Numbered from the stretch's first letter, positions 25,325 through 35,529 are shown. The stretch is DNA of 64,000 nt from Enterococcus pingfangensis (GCF_005405205.1 NZ_BJDP01000010.1:38317-102316); one strand, 5' to 3'. Notes: generated by a model not told the origin, from the letters alone. Program-made: numbers and translations.

Positions 25325-25529
25325 TTATTTCCACAGCACTTTGATCAATTCAGTCTTTTCCTGCACGGTCAATTTTTCAGGTTGCCTTGCGCGGGCGAGC
25401 GTTTCTTCTTTTGACGCTCTTAAAACAATATAATGAACGTCAAAATCAGCTGCCGCAGCGATCCATGGAGACCGTGCTTTTTCCTGTTGCGGGCGTCTCA
25501 GTAATAATGCCGATTCTGTCTTTAGTCAT
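25325..25529 (-). pseudogene. Remnant of a P-loop (AAA/nucleoside-kinase-like) gene
   Basis: An ATG with a strong AAAGGAGG site begins MTKDRIGIITETPATGKST, with a Walker A (PATGKST), but the frame stops after 27 codons. In the next frame the sequence carries on as ADFDVHYIVLRASKEETLAR and then KLTVQEKTELIKVLWK before a stop, which looks like the C-terminal half of a small kinase. The central part, including the lid and substrate sites, is missing. I read it as an internal deletion that also shifted the frame. Confidence 0.6.
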
Positions 25530-25572
25530 AATGGCCTCCTTTCAAATCTGGAATGGTGATTCCTCGATAAAA

Positions 25573-26169
25573 TTATTTTTTTGGCGCGATGCCTTTTACC
25601 AACATTTCCGTCCATTCGGCTGTGTACGGCATGATTTTTTCATAGATTAGCGGATTCGAGATCCCTTCAATGATTGCTTGAAAATACAGCATCAAAAATT
25701 CATCTGAATATTTCAAATCGACTTTGCCTTCTTTACGGCCGCGGTGGAACAGATCCAGCATGATCCCAAAACTTTGTTTCGTATAGTCTTCCATCATGCG
25801 GGTGAAGCCGGAGTCTTCTTTTTTAGTGTAATACTTCATTAGATCCAGATAAAATTGTTTATTGATTTTATCGAGGTATTCGATTTTGACCTGACTCATG
25901 GCGATCAGCGTTTCTTCAAATGGCGCGTTTTTTGCCATGACTTTTTTGGCGTTGTCGCCCATTTCTTCCATTGAACGAATAAATACTTCGTGGATCAAAT
26001 TTTCTTTGCTGCCAAAATATTTAAAAATAGAGGTTTTTCCAACATTCGCCTTTTTTGCGACTTCATCGATCGTCAGATTTTCAACTCCTGTATCGCTGTT
26101 TATCAAGTCAAAAGCTGCCTGCAACACTCGTTTCTTTTTCTCTTCGGTTCTGCGTTCAAAACCATCCAT
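25573..26169 (-). CDS. TetR-family repressor of the ABC exporter
   Basis: 198 residues. The N-terminal HTH is LTIDEVAKKANVGKTSIFKY followed by FGSKENLIHEVF; the C-terminal helical domain is the ligand pocket. It is divergent from the ABC exporter operon at 26479, separated by a 309-base region with a symmetric operator over the exporter -10 box (26376-26407). Repression relieved by an exported compound is the expected logic. Confidence 0.88.
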   Translation of the reverse strand: MDGFERRTEEKKKRVLQAAFDLINSDTGVENLTIDEVAKKANVGKTSIFKYFGSKENLIHEVFIRSMEEMGDNAKKVMAKNAPFEETLIAMSQVKIEYLDKINKQFYLDLMKYYTKKEDSGFTRMMEDYTKQSFGIMLDLFHRGRKEGKVDLKYSDEFLMLYFQAIIEGISNPLIYEKIMPYTAEWTEMLVKGIAPKK

Positions 26170-26375
26170 TAAAACTACCTGCTTTCTATAAAAAGAACTT
26201 TTAATAAATTATAGTTCAAAACTATCGTCGTACATATTATATAGGAAAGGATACGAACTTACAACAACATAGGTAGTTCAAAAATATAAATATTTTTGTT
26301 GACTGTAAAAATAAAAAGGAATATTATTGGAGCTGTAAAAGAACTTTGGTTTGAAACGAAGGGTAAACAGGGATA

Positions 26376-26407
26376 TTATGAACTATTTTATAATAGTAAG
26401 TTCATAA
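26376..26407. promoter_or_regulatory. Putative TetR operator over the ABC exporter -10 box
   Basis: TTATGAACT (26376-26384) and AGTTCATAA (26399-26407) are perfect 9-bp arms with TATAAT (26389-26394) between them. TAGTTCAAAACTA-like half-sites also occur near 26213-26225 and 26274-26281, closer to the repressor gene. The rest of the 309-base gap shows no gene. Confidence 0.6.
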
Positions 26408-26478
26408 TAAAAGACCGTTAGTTTTGGACTGGAAAGCTCGTTATAAATATATGTCGAAAGAAAAGGGAGTTACCTATC

Positions 26479-27360
26479 ATGACAGAAATTGTGAAAGTAC
26501 AAGGGCTGCAGAAAAAATTTGGGAAATTTCAAGCGTTGAAAGATGTTTCATTTACAGTGAACGCTGGTGAAGTTGTTGGTTTTATCGGACCGAATGGCGC
26601 GGGAAAATCAACGACGATCCGGACATTGCTAGGGATCATCAATCGAGATGCAGGCGATGTTCAAATATTCGGGAAGGATGTTTGGAAAGACAGTCTTGAG
26701 ATCCATAAACGAATTTCCTACGTGCCTGGCGACGTCGCACTTTGGGGAAGCTTGACCGGTGGTGAGATCATCGATTTATTTATCAAACTTCACGGCGGCG
26801 GAAGCAAAACGAAACGCGATTATTTGATCAAACGGTTTGAATTGGATCCGAAGAAAAAAGCCAAAGGATACTCTAAAGGAAATCGGCAAAAAGTTGGTTT
26901 GATCGCTGCACTTTCAGTTGACTCTGATCTGTATATTTTAGACGAACCAACTTCAGGGTTGGACCCGTTGATGGAAGCCGTTTTCCAAGAAGAAGTCGAA
27001 AAAATCAAGAACGCCGGCAAAGCGATTCTATTGTCTTCACATATTTTGAGTGAGGTCGAACGTTTGGCTGACAAAGTCGCGATCATTCGCCGCGGAGAAG
27101 TCGTTGAAACAGGAACATTAGATGAATTGCGTCACTTGACGCGTTCAACCGTTACGTTGGTGACAAAAGGCGAAGTTGAAAAACTTGCGACAGTTGCCGG
27201 AGTCCATGACTTTGTTCAAAAAGACGGCAAAGCAACATTTTCTGCTGACAATGAAGCCATGAACAATATCTTGATCGAAGCAACCAAATTGGGTGTTACA
27301 AAAATCGAATCTGTACCGCCAACGCTTGAAGATTTATTCATGCGTCACTATGAAGGCTGA
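26479..27360 (+). CDS. ABC transporter ATP-binding protein (drug-export type)
   Basis: 293 residues. Walker A is GPNGAGKSTTIR, the signature motif is the variant YSKGNRQKVGLIAAL, Walker B is LYILDEPTSGLDP and the switch histidine is in LLSSHILSEVERL. A C-terminal extension of about 80 residues follows the nucleotide-binding domain, as in DrrA/CcmA-type exporters. It pairs with the large permease encoded 23 bases downstream and is controlled by the divergent TetR. Confidence 0.93.
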   Translation: MTEIVKVQGLQKKFGKFQALKDVSFTVNAGEVVGFIGPNGAGKSTTIRTLLGIINRDAGDVQIFGKDVWKDSLEIHKRISYVPGDVALWGSLTGGEIIDLFIKLHGGGSKTKRDYLIKRFELDPKKKAKGYSKGNRQKVGLIAALSVDSDLYILDEPTSGLDPLMEAVFQEEVEKIKNAGKAILLSSHILSEVERLADKVAIIRRGEVVETGTLDELRHLTRSTVTLVTKGEVEKLATVAGVHDFVQKDGKATFSADNEAMNNILIEATKLGVTKIESVPPTLEDLFMRHYEG

Positions 27361-27383
27361 TTGTCGGAACGGAGGAAAAGAAA

Positions 27384-28997
27384 ATGAATGAAAAATTTGC
27401 CCGTTGGAACGTGTTGTTCGCACAATACGTGAAACGTGATTGGAAAAAAATAATTGTTTGGATTTTAGGGTTAGGGTTGTTTTCAGGAGCGTATGTTCCA
27501 GCCTTTGAAGAGATCGGTAAAGGCCAAGGTCTGCTGGGGATGTTTGAAACAATGAAAAATCCCGCAATGATCTCGATGGTCGGACCTACACCGATCAAAG
27601 TGGGTGCTGATTACACATTGGGTGCGATGTATGCACAAGAAATGTTGCTGTTTTGCGGGTTGTTTGCGATGATCGTTTCAGCATTGCACGTAGTCGGTCA
27701 TACACGAAAAGAAGAAGAATTAGGTTTGACCGAATTGGTTCGCTCATTTCGCGTTGGACGTCAAGCAAATTCATTTGCGGTAATCAATGAAGTATTGCTG
27801 ATCAATCTTTTGCTTGGTCTGTCTATTGGTGGAATCATGACCAGCTTTGGTGTAAAAACGATCAATGCTGAAGGAGCATTTTTATTCGGCGCTTCGATCG
27901 CGCTGGCAGGAATCATCGGCGGTGTATTGGCGCTGGTGATGTCGCAGATCATGACGACTTCGACCGGTTCGACTGGTGCGACATTAAGTCTTGTCGGATT
28001 GTTGTATATCCTTCGGGCGGGAACCGACGTGTCAAATGTCGATCTGTCGATGTTCAATCCAATGGGGTGGGTCTACTTGACCTATCCATTTACGGATAAT
28101 AATTGGCTACCGCTGTTGTTCGCTGTGATTTTTAGTTTAGTTCTGACGGTGATCGCATTCATGTTGGAAGGTCATCGCGATATGGGGGCAGGCTATCTTC
28201 CCGAACGTGAAGGCAGAGCAACCGCTAAAAAATCATTGCTGTCGGTACCTGGTTTGTTTTTCAAAATCAATAAAGGTGTAATGATCGGCTGGCTGATTGC
28301 CTTTGTCGTGATGGGTGCGGCGTATGGTTCGATTTATGGCGACATGCAAGTTTTTCTTGGCGGAAATGAATTGATGAAACAAATGTTTACTCAATCAGGC
28401 ACATCGATTGAAGAATCCTTTACCGGAACGATCATGATGGTGATGATCGGCTTAGTAACGATTTTGCCGATCGCTGTGGTCAATAAATTATTCGCAGAAG
28501 AAACACGCCTGCATATGAGTCAACTGTATGCGACAAAAGTCACCCGCGGACAGTTGTATTGGACGACGATCATTTTAGCTATCTTAGCTGGGATCGTTGG
28601 GATCGGGTTGGCGTCAGCTGGGTTAGGCGGCACCGCGATTTCCGCAATGAAAAATAAATCCACGATGGATCTACTTGATTTCTTAGCTGCCGGCTATAAC
28701 TTCTTACCGTCAGTATTGTTCTATATTGGTTTGGCGGCGTTAGCATTAGGCTGGTTGCCAAAATTTGGAAAAGTGATCTATGCGTATCTTGGTTATTCAT
28801 TTGCGCTGAATTATTTCGGCGGGATTCTTGACTTGCCGGATTGGTTCTCAAAAACAGCAATCCAAAGCTGGAGCCCACGGTTGCCAATGGAAGAATTTGA
28901 CGGCACGGTCTTTGCAGTGATCACTGTGATCAGTATCGTCTTCTTGTTTATCGGTTACTTAGGATACAAGCGGCGCGATCTAGTCGAAGGCGCATAA
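27384..28997 (+). CDS. ABC exporter permease, large two-half type (tetronasin-resistance-like)
   Basis: 537 residues with about twelve membrane segments in two six-helix halves, starting with a cytosolic KFARWNVLFAQYVKRDWKKI. Long permeases of this layout, paired with a separate ATPase and a TetR repressor, match the tetronasin/polyether exporter group (TnrB3-like). It would export an ionophore, lipid or peptide drug; the substrate is unknown. GGAGGAAAAG precedes the ATG. Confidence 0.85.
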   Translation: MNEKFARWNVLFAQYVKRDWKKIIVWILGLGLFSGAYVPAFEEIGKGQGLLGMFETMKNPAMISMVGPTPIKVGADYTLGAMYAQEMLLFCGLFAMIVSALHVVGHTRKEEELGLTELVRSFRVGRQANSFAVINEVLLINLLLGLSIGGIMTSFGVKTINAEGAFLFGASIALAGIIGGVLALVMSQIMTTSTGSTGATLSLVGLLYILRAGTDVSNVDLSMFNPMGWVYLTYPFTDNNWLPLLFAVIFSLVLTVIAFMLEGHRDMGAGYLPEREGRATAKKSLLSVPGLFFKINKGVMIGWLIAFVVMGAAYGSIYGDMQVFLGGNELMKQMFTQSGTSIEESFTGTIMMVMIGLVTILPIAVVNKLFAEETRLHMSQLYATKVTRGQLYWTTIILAILAGIVGIGLASAGLGGTAISAMKNKSTMDLLDFLAAGYNFLPSVLFYIGLAALALGWLPKFGKVIYAYLGYSFALNYFGGILDLPDWFSKTAIQSWSPRLPMEEFDGTVFAVITVISIVFLFIGYLGYKRRDLVEGA

Positions 28998-29022
28998 TTA
29001 TTTGCACGTAAAATAAATCAAT

Positions 29023-29061
29023 AAAACTACCGATCAAGCAAAATGTGATCGGTAGTTTTTT
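29023..29061 (+). terminator. Terminator of the ABC exporter operon
   Basis: AAAACTACCGATCA pairs with TGATCGGTAGTTTT, followed by T. Confidence 0.88.
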
Positions 29062-29072
29062 GTAAACAATCA

Positions 29073-29114
29073 TAAAAAATAGCCTTAGTCAAAATCACAG
29101 CTGACTAAGGCTAT
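29073..29114 (-). terminator. Terminator of the Mga-type regulator gene
   Basis: On the minus strand ATAGCCTTAGTC pairs with GACTAAGGCTAT and is followed by a T-rich tract, 40 bases beyond the stop codon at 29153. Confidence 0.8.
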
Positions 29115-29152
29115 TTATATAGTAGAAAACTGTTTTACTAAACGGCAGAAAT

Positions 29153-30673
29153 TTATTTTAAGTCTCGGTTGTAACTAAAAGTTGCCGCATTGACGATCAT
29201 CGAAATGAATTCCTCAATATGTTGGAAATCACTGCTGTAAAATTCATGATTGATCAAATAGAAATGCTTGCCTTGATTTTCAATCGCTGGAAAGTTCACG
29301 TTGCTAACGACCAGATCATAAGCAACACCTTTTTTCAACGTAGAAGCCGTAATAAAGTCTAAACAATTCAACCGTTTGATAATCATTGGTGTCAAGATCC
29401 TTTTCATCAACAGATCACCTTCGATATGCACACCGATAGACAACCCTGGAAAATTCCCTTTTAGAAAATACAGGATCAATTGATAGAGATCACTCTTGTA
29501 ATAATCCAAGACATCAATCTTATGGGTGACATCAGGGAAATGATCCGCAAAAAAATCGGCGATAAAATCATCTGTGTCAAATAAAGCCGCAACTTTTTCA
29601 AATTGTTCAGGAGTGATCTGTGAATCTTCCGTCACGATCCACCCTTTAAAGAAACAATGATGCCAAGTAACTTGCGTGAGCAAATAGGTCAATTCATCCT
29701 GCTGATTGGAAGAGATAATCTGATGGTCATTAAAGCAGTCCAAAAGCTTATTTTTCATCGCGTAAGTCATCAAATCAGCCTCTGCTTCAACCGCGATGAG
29801 GTCTTTATACAAAATCGAATCATCCGACAGAATATGTTTTCCCATCAAAAATAAGATCAGCGCTAAAGGTTCATCCCCTTTTGGAACGATCCCGTAAGCG
29901 GAGAAAAACTTCTTCATAAAAAGTTTGCCAGGTTCGTACAGCGGACTTTTAACCAAAGAATCAACAAATCGATTAAACGAAGCGTCATCAAAGAACCAAT
30001 CAGAAATACAGCTGACAGGAACGACCTTTTTTTGCAGATATCTGAATTTTACGATCATCAAGTAGGCGACGATTCTGCCAATTGCGATATCCGATAATTC
30101 TAGCTGGAACTGGTTGTTTAGCTTGATGATCTCATCAAAGACGACTTTATCCGAGAATTGCTCCGAGGTAGATTTCCATGTCCGCGTCATCGTATAAAAT
30201 TCCACGAAAAAATGCCGAATTTGAAGCTCGGAACCGATCAATTTTTTATTTTCAATTTTTATGTCAAATTCAGCCAAAATCACATTTATTTCAACCAATT
30301 TTCGATAAAAAGTGGAGTAGCTGATGCCTAATTTTTGTTCGATATTTGGGATATGGAGCGTTTCTTTATGGAATAACTCTGAAATGATCTGGTATTTAAT
30401 GGAAGAAAGCAATAAATAATGAAAAATATCATCTAAATTTTTATCAAATGGGATACTAATCGTTAAGATTCGGCCTTGTTTGCTAATAGAAAACAGACCA
30501 GATTCTGAAGCTAAAGACTCTAGAGAAACAATCAGGTTATTCAAGACCGACACATTCAAATTAAGCGTGTGCAGACATTCCTCTTTTGTCGCTGAAAAAT
30601 TATTCTTATGCAAAAAAGTGAGCAGGTTATATTGTTTTTCATCCCACGAATCTAAAATTTTTCCTCTGTACAC
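29153..30673 (-). CDS. Mga/AtxA-family regulator, probable activator of the pilus locus
   Basis: About 506 residues. Two N-terminal winged helices are visible: one around LHTLNLNVSVLNNLIVSLE and the Mga-type one at IEQKLGISYSTFYRKLVEIN. A long PRD-like helical region follows, with an EIIB-like C-terminus (YDLVVSNVNFPAIENQGKHF). EbpR of E. faecalis, which activates the ebp pilus genes, belongs to this family and also lies upstream of its pilus operon on the opposite strand. The start is uncertain: GTG at 30673 has GGGGGC eight bases ahead, while a TTG at 30700 has a weak site. Confidence 0.82.
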   Translation of the reverse strand: MYRGKILDSWDEKQYNLLTFLHKNNFSATKEECLHTLNLNVSVLNNLIVSLESLASESGLFSISKQGRILTISIPFDKNLDDIFHYLLLSSIKYQIISELFHKETLHIPNIEQKLGISYSTFYRKLVEINVILAEFDIKIENKKLIGSELQIRHFFVEFYTMTRTWKSTSEQFSDKVVFDEIIKLNNQFQLELSDIAIGRIVAYLMIVKFRYLQKKVVPVSCISDWFFDDASFNRFVDSLVKSPLYEPGKLFMKKFFSAYGIVPKGDEPLALILFLMGKHILSDDSILYKDLIAVEAEADLMTYAMKNKLLDCFNDHQIISSNQQDELTYLLTQVTWHHCFFKGWIVTEDSQITPEQFEKVAALFDTDDFIADFFADHFPDVTHKIDVLDYYKSDLYQLILYFLKGNFPGLSIGVHIEGDLLMKRILTPMIIKRLNCLDFITASTLKKGVAYDLVVSNVNFPAIENQGKHFYLINHEFYSSDFQHIEEFISMIVNAATFSYNRDLK

Positions 30674-31181
30674 AGCAGAGCCCCCAGTCAATAGTTTCAA
30701 TGAGTTATTTCTTTTTAGTATAAGAGAGGTAATTATAATTATTTTAACTCAAAAAAACAATAATTTAAAACGAAATCCTTATTTTTTTTAATAATAAGTG
30801 CCTAAAATATTTAACTTGGCAAAAAAGACAATTTTTTACTGAAACTTTGGCTAGAATTTTGGAATCATGATTGCAACTTGCCCAGCTCAGTAGGATAAAT
30901 GTTGCCTTTTAGCGAGAAAACTCTTTAAAAGAATGAGGTGCATTTAGCAAAAATATTCCTGGATCCAAAAGTTAGAAATCAACGGCAGATAAAATTTATT
31001 TGTGCAAAAAATAACTCTTTTAAACGAAGCGAGTTTATTTTTATTGGATGATTTGTGGAATTGAACACGGGAGCGTTATCAAGAAATGTGAAAGCTGTTT
31101 CATAACAAGTAGATAATAACTCATTTTTTGAGACAAAGGAGCTTTTCTTTTCTGCTATGCTAGTCAAAAGAGGTGAGAAAA
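30674..31181. other. Intergenic region upstream of the Mga-type regulator
   Basis: About 500 AT-rich bases with no convincing gene on either strand; the short frames present lack ribosome binding sites. A TATGCT box at 31156-31161 could serve the small gene at 31182. A long leader for the regulator gene is possible. Confidence 0.5.
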
Positions 31182-31553
31182 ATGTATTTGTGGGATCTTA
31201 ACTGTGCAAACTACTTGTCGAATCTGTCAAAAAAACATCAATTACCGCCATTTGGCTGTTTTGATGCCAAAATAAACGACAACTTCATTTTGGCGTATAA
31301 AAAATTAGCGGATCAAGCAGAACGAATCATCAAAACGGCAGACAGCGAAAATTTTTTGAACCAGATCCATCAGTTGCTCGATATCGATATGCGTTTGTAT
31401 TATTATTTACTGCTGATGATTTATAATGATGGTTTTCGATCAGAAGAGCAAATGCTGCAGGAGCTTGAACACAATTACAAATCAGAATATTTTTCTGATG
31501 ACGAGCATTTTTATCCTTTTTCTGATTATCGCTTGATTGTCGAACATCCTTGA
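31182..31553 (+). CDS. Unknown small helical protein
   Basis: 123 residues, starting MYLWDLNCANYLSNLSKKHQ, with AAGAGGTG ahead of the ATG. The sequence is acidic and mostly helical, with no signal peptide or membrane segment. SDDEHFYPFSDYRLIVEHP forms the C-terminus. I do not recognise a family. It lies between the pilus regulator and the pilus operon on the pilus strand, but 375 bases from the first sortase, so a functional link is uncertain. Confidence 0.6.
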   Translation: MYLWDLNCANYLSNLSKKHQLPPFGCFDAKINDNFILAYKKLADQAERIIKTADSENFLNQIHQLLDIDMRLYYYLLLMIYNDGFRSEEQMLQELEHNYKSEYFSDDEHFYPFSDYRLIVEHP

Positions 31554-31928
31554 TTAATCACTGTTTTTTCGGATTTTTTTACTAAATTTTGCCGAAAATA
31601 ACGCAATTTTAATCCCGACCATTTCCAGTTTCAGATTAGGTATTTTTTTGAGTGAAATTTGAAACTAAAGGGGTTACAAAATGGTTTATACTTAGACCAA
31701 GTTTATAATTATACTAAACTCTATTTTTTGAGAAAGCGCTTCGATTGCGACGAAGAACACAACTTTACCAATAAAAATGGTCGCAAAACTGAGTGGCAAA
31801 CCTAGCAAAAAAATCGACATAATTGAGGTTGGCTAGATGGGGACTCTTAATAGAAGAAAGTGTCCGCAGAAAAATAACTGCTCATATTCAAAAAATAGTG
31901 ATAGAGAAACGGAGGGGATGAACGATCT
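31554..31928. other. Upstream region of the pilus operon
   Basis: No gene seen. Contains -10-like boxes TATACT (31687-31692) and TATAAT (31704-31709). AGAAAGCGCTTCGA at 31731-31744 matches the left part of a catabolite-response element (consensus TGAAAGCGCTTTCA) but not its right end. Long T/A-rich tracts would allow DNA bending, as is usual at Mga-type targets. Confidence 0.4.
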
Positions 31929-32840
31929 GTGACAAAGAAGAAAGTTGATAAAAAGAAGCGGAAAAAACGCATCATCTACACTTTTTTCAGCAGTGTCATC
32001 CTTCTGGGCGTCTTATTATTATTAGCACCGATTTTTTTCGATATGATTGATCTTGCTAAGCGCAAGGATATGGTTGCCGATTATGAACAAAAAGTTCCTG
32101 AAAAAGGCAACGCGACGATCGAATTGATCAAAAAATATAATAAGATGATCTATCAGCAGCAAAAAGGTGAAGCGGCAGAAGAAGTCAAGATTACGGATAT
32201 TCAAAGTGATTTGAAAACACCAATCGGCTTTGTCAACATCCCCAGTATCCACTTGATCAACATGGTGATCCACTTTGGCGATTCTGACTGGGTATTGAAT
32301 CATGGAATTGGGACGTTGCCTTTTACGACCTTGCCGATTGGCGGCAAGAACACACTCAGCGGCGTTACCGGACACTCTGGATTAGCGAATCAGATTTTAT
32401 TTGATAATATCCGCTACTTGAAAAACGGGGATGTCTTCTATCTGAATACTTTTGGCAAAGAAACGGCTTATAAAGTCTATGACAAAAAAGTCGTTGATCC
32501 AAAAGATGAAAACGCTGTGAAGGCCTTTTATGTCCAGCAAGACAAAGATCTCGCCGCGCTGATGACGTGTACACCGTTGTTTATCAACAGTCACCGCTTA
32601 GTTGTTTATGGCAAACGAATTCCTTTGAAGGCTGCGAAAGAAGTCAAAACAGTTCATCGAACGGTTTGGTCGTTAGACACAATCTGGATTGCAACGCTGT
32701 TGATTTTCTTATTGCTCTTGCTGTTGTGGCTGATTTATCGCTACTTCCGCGATCGACGCAAGGAGAAGCAGCCGGAAGACGAGGAGTTGGCAGACAGTGA
32801 AGATGCGAATGAAGCAAGCGATGTGAAAGCGGATGATTAA
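31929..32840 (+). CDS. Class C (pilin-polymerizing) sortase
   Basis: 303 residues. A basic N-terminus and a membrane segment (VILLGVLLLLAPIFF) lead to the catalytic domain, followed by a second membrane segment (IATLLIFLLLLLLWLIYRYF) and an acidic tail; two membrane segments are typical of class C. Catalytic residues: His in GVTGHSG, Cys214 in LMTCTP, Arg in NSHRLVVYG. The usual lid motif DPW/DPF is not seen. It would join pilin subunits through the VYPK lysine of the pilin encoded downstream. The start is GTG with GGAGGGG 12 bases upstream. Confidence 0.88.
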   Translation: MTKKKVDKKKRKKRIIYTFFSSVILLGVLLLLAPIFFDMIDLAKRKDMVADYEQKVPEKGNATIELIKKYNKMIYQQQKGEAAEEVKITDIQSDLKTPIGFVNIPSIHLINMVIHFGDSDWVLNHGIGTLPFTTLPIGGKNTLSGVTGHSGLANQILFDNIRYLKNGDVFYLNTFGKETAYKVYDKKVVDPKDENAVKAFYVQQDKDLAALMTCTPLFINSHRLVVYGKRIPLKAAKEVKTVHRTVWSLDTIWIATLLIFLLLLLLWLIYRYFRDRRKEKQPEDEELADSEDANEASDVKADD

Positions 32841-33711
32841 ACGAATCTTCAAATATTTTCTCATTCCGACCTTACTTTTTTTTGCGACAACGCTTTGGGT
32901 CTACGACGGCTATCATAAATTATTGACGCCGCCGGACACCTCGGTCACTTTGACAGAAGGCCAAGCGCAAGCCGCAAAAAATAAAGCGAAGGCTGTTTCA
33001 CAAACCGATAAAGAACGTGAGAAGATCCAAGACGCAGACATGCAAGTCTTAGTGACGGCCCGCTTGAAGCGAGCCGAAACAATGGCGCAAGCCGGGGTCG
33101 GTCGTCTCGCAATCCCGTCAGTTGACCTTGATTTGCCAGTGTTAAATCAAGTGACGGAACTTAATTTATCTACCGGTGCGGCGATGTATTTTCCCGAACG
33201 TCCATTAGGTGAAGGAAATGTCGTCTTAGCTAGTCATAATTTTTCAGATGCGGATGTCTTATTGCATCGAATAAAAAATGTGACGACCGGAACAAAAATT
33301 TATTTAACGGATTTTACGACCGTTTGGATCTATCGGGTCACCGTCAATCGGACGATCCACGAAAACCAAACAGAGGTCTTAGATCAACCAAAAGACGGAC
33401 CCGCGCAAGTAACCTTGCTGCGCTGTGAGGGCGGTATCGGCACACCCTATCGACGGGTCGTCCAAGGTGCTTTACAAAAAACGCAACTTTTTTCAACATT
33501 GACTGCAAAAGAGCAGCGTGCTCTAGGCATCAACGAAAAAAATGCACAAGCAACAAAGAGCGAACGCAAACAACAATCAGAAAATTGGATGAGCAATCAA
33601 CTAGCCCTCAGCATTCAACAGAAACGACCAACGATTTGGCTGGTCGGAGTACTGTTGGTCAACTTGCTTGTTTTAGCCATCCAAGGAATGTCGTTCGTTC
33701 GCAAAGACTAA
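32833..33711 (+). CDS. Second sortase, class A/housekeeping-like
   Basis: 292 residues, with membrane segments at both ends (FLIPTLLFFATTLWVYDGY and IWLVGVLLVNLLVLAI). Catalytic residues: His in ASHNF, Cys198 in LLRCEGG and Arg in TPYRRVV. The sequence around the cysteine (LLRCEGGIGTPYR) is closer to class A-like enzymes than to the TCTP type of its neighbour. It may attach finished fibres or the LRR proteins to the wall, or recognise the unusual sorting signals found here. It overlaps the previous gene by eight bases. Confidence 0.82.
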   Translation: MIKRIFKYFLIPTLLFFATTLWVYDGYHKLLTPPDTSVTLTEGQAQAAKNKAKAVSQTDKEREKIQDADMQVLVTARLKRAETMAQAGVGRLAIPSVDLDLPVLNQVTELNLSTGAAMYFPERPLGEGNVVLASHNFSDADVLLHRIKNVTTGTKIYLTDFTTVWIYRVTVNRTIHENQTEVLDQPKDGPAQVTLLRCEGGIGTPYRRVVQGALQKTQLFSTLTAKEQRALGINEKNAQATKSERKQQSENWMSNQLALSIQQKRPTIWLVGVLLVNLLVLAIQGMSFVRKD

Positions 33712-33783
33712 TCGCTGAACCTAGAGAAGAAGAAATCTTCGACTCTATTCAGAAATACACTCAACCTAGAGGAGGAAAAAGAA

Positions 33784-35512
33784 ATGAAAAGTAATACGGT
33801 TAAGAAATCCCGCAAATTATTGAGTAGCTTATTGGTTTGCGGAATGTTGTTGGGAACGATGAGCGCAGCTGCACTTGTGACAGTTGGCTCAGATAACGGA
33901 CAAGTGGTGTATGCAGCAGGAACTGAGATTGATAATACGTCACAGCGGAGTATTTCTATTCATAAATATAGATAGTAATACGGAAGGTGAAGTCAAAAAT
34001 GAAACTGGATCTGCTGAAGAGGGAGCTAAGGTTACCGGAGCTGCTGGTTTTGCGGACGCTCACAAACCATTATCTGGCGTTACCTTTAAAATTCAAAAAG
34101 TAGTACCTGCTACTGGGTTGACTTCTTCACAAATTAGCGCAAGTGATACTAGTACTTTCGAGCCAGTAGAAGGCATAGTAGAATCTCTAGTGACGGGTAC
34201 CAACGGGTTAGCATACTTTGATCTTGGCAAAGGAAATGCAAAAGATGGCGTCTACCTTGTTACCGAAGTATCCAACCCGTCAGCAGTGATTGATGAAGCA
34301 ACGGGCAAACCAAAATTAATTGATCCATTTGTCGTTCAAGTGCCAACCACTTTGAAAGATGGCGTAACTGGTGAGGAAACAGTAAATTATGACGTGAATG
34401 TTTATCCTAAGAACGATGTAGAAGATGTACTTTTGAATCCTGTGAAAACATTTGAAAAAGATACTACTGCTAGTAACACGGTCCAATCTGTTAAGCCCGG
34501 TCAAACGGTTACTTGGAATTTATCGGTTAAAGTACCGGGAGACATTTATACGGCGGCAGATACAACTGCAGGCACTACTGAAAGTGTAGCAAAAGAATTA
34601 TCTATTACCGATAATTTGAATATAAAATATTTGAATTTTGATCTTTCAAAGGTTGAAGAAAACAAACCAGAAACATATCCTTTTAGTGCAAGAATTGAAA
34701 AATCTGATGGTAATAATGTAGAGCTAGACTATCCAGCGGATTATGTTTATGAACAGCCAAAGCCAGGAGCTGACAAGGACCATGAGCTTCACACATTTTC
34801 ACTAACAAAAGAGGGAATTATAAAAGTAGGGAAAATCGAAGGTGAGAAGACATTTGTCGTGAGCTTGAAAACGATTGTTAATCCAGTCAATGATTCAACA
34901 GCTGAAATAATCAATACATTCAATACGTTATACGTCGGACCAACTGGATTAGAAACTCCTGATACAACAGAACCCGAAGATCCTGAAAATCCAGGAACAA
35001 CTATTCCAACTGTTGTTCTTGGGAATATTGATGTATTAAAAACAGATGAGGCTAATAAACCATTACAGCACGCTAAATTTAAATTGGCTGCCACTGAAGA
35101 AGATGCAAAAGCTGGAAATTGGGTAACAGACAGTGAGGGAAAAGTTCTCGAAGAAGAAACAGATGAAAATGGTACTGTGGAATTTATCGGTTTAGTGGTT
35201 GATGAAACTAATAAAACACAAGAGTACTACTTGGTAGAAACTTCAGCTCCAATAGGATTTGACATAGATGGGAAAATTCATAAAGTAATTGCTAATACGG
35301 ATCAAGATACTGATGTTACTAAAACAGATGATAATATTCAAGATATCGCTTACGAAGCCACTGTTATAAACGTGGATAACAAACTTATCCCTAACTTACC
35401 TGCAACCGGGGATGACGCTCGTTTGATTCTATTAATCACAGCAAGCACATTGATCGTTGCCGGTGGAGTCGCAGTTATTCACTACCGTCGTAAAGAACAA
35501 GCAAATAGCTAA
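33784..35512 (+). pseudogene. Major pilin (SpaH/EbpC-like backbone), frameshifted near 33970
   Basis: The N-terminal frame gives a signal peptide and runs to ...RSISIHKYR before a TAG at 33973. One base later the frame resumes as DSNTEGEVKNETG and stays open to 35512. Removing one base at about 33970 restores a protein of about 575 residues. The mature part has a pilin motif (NVYPKN, the lysine used for polymerisation), an E-box (YYLVETSAPIGF), a Cna_B-type domain, and an LPATG sorting signal with membrane segment and basic tail. GAGGAGG precedes the ATG. Either the strain lacks the shaft protein, the site is phase-variable, or the base is an error. Confidence 0.85.
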
Positions 35513-35529
35513 ACGTCACGGCAAGGAAA

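Noticed and set aside
25387..25650. 87-codon plus-strand frame
   Set aside because: Antisense to the kinase remnant and the end of the TetR gene; the minus-strand reading has the strong ribosome binding site and the P-loop.
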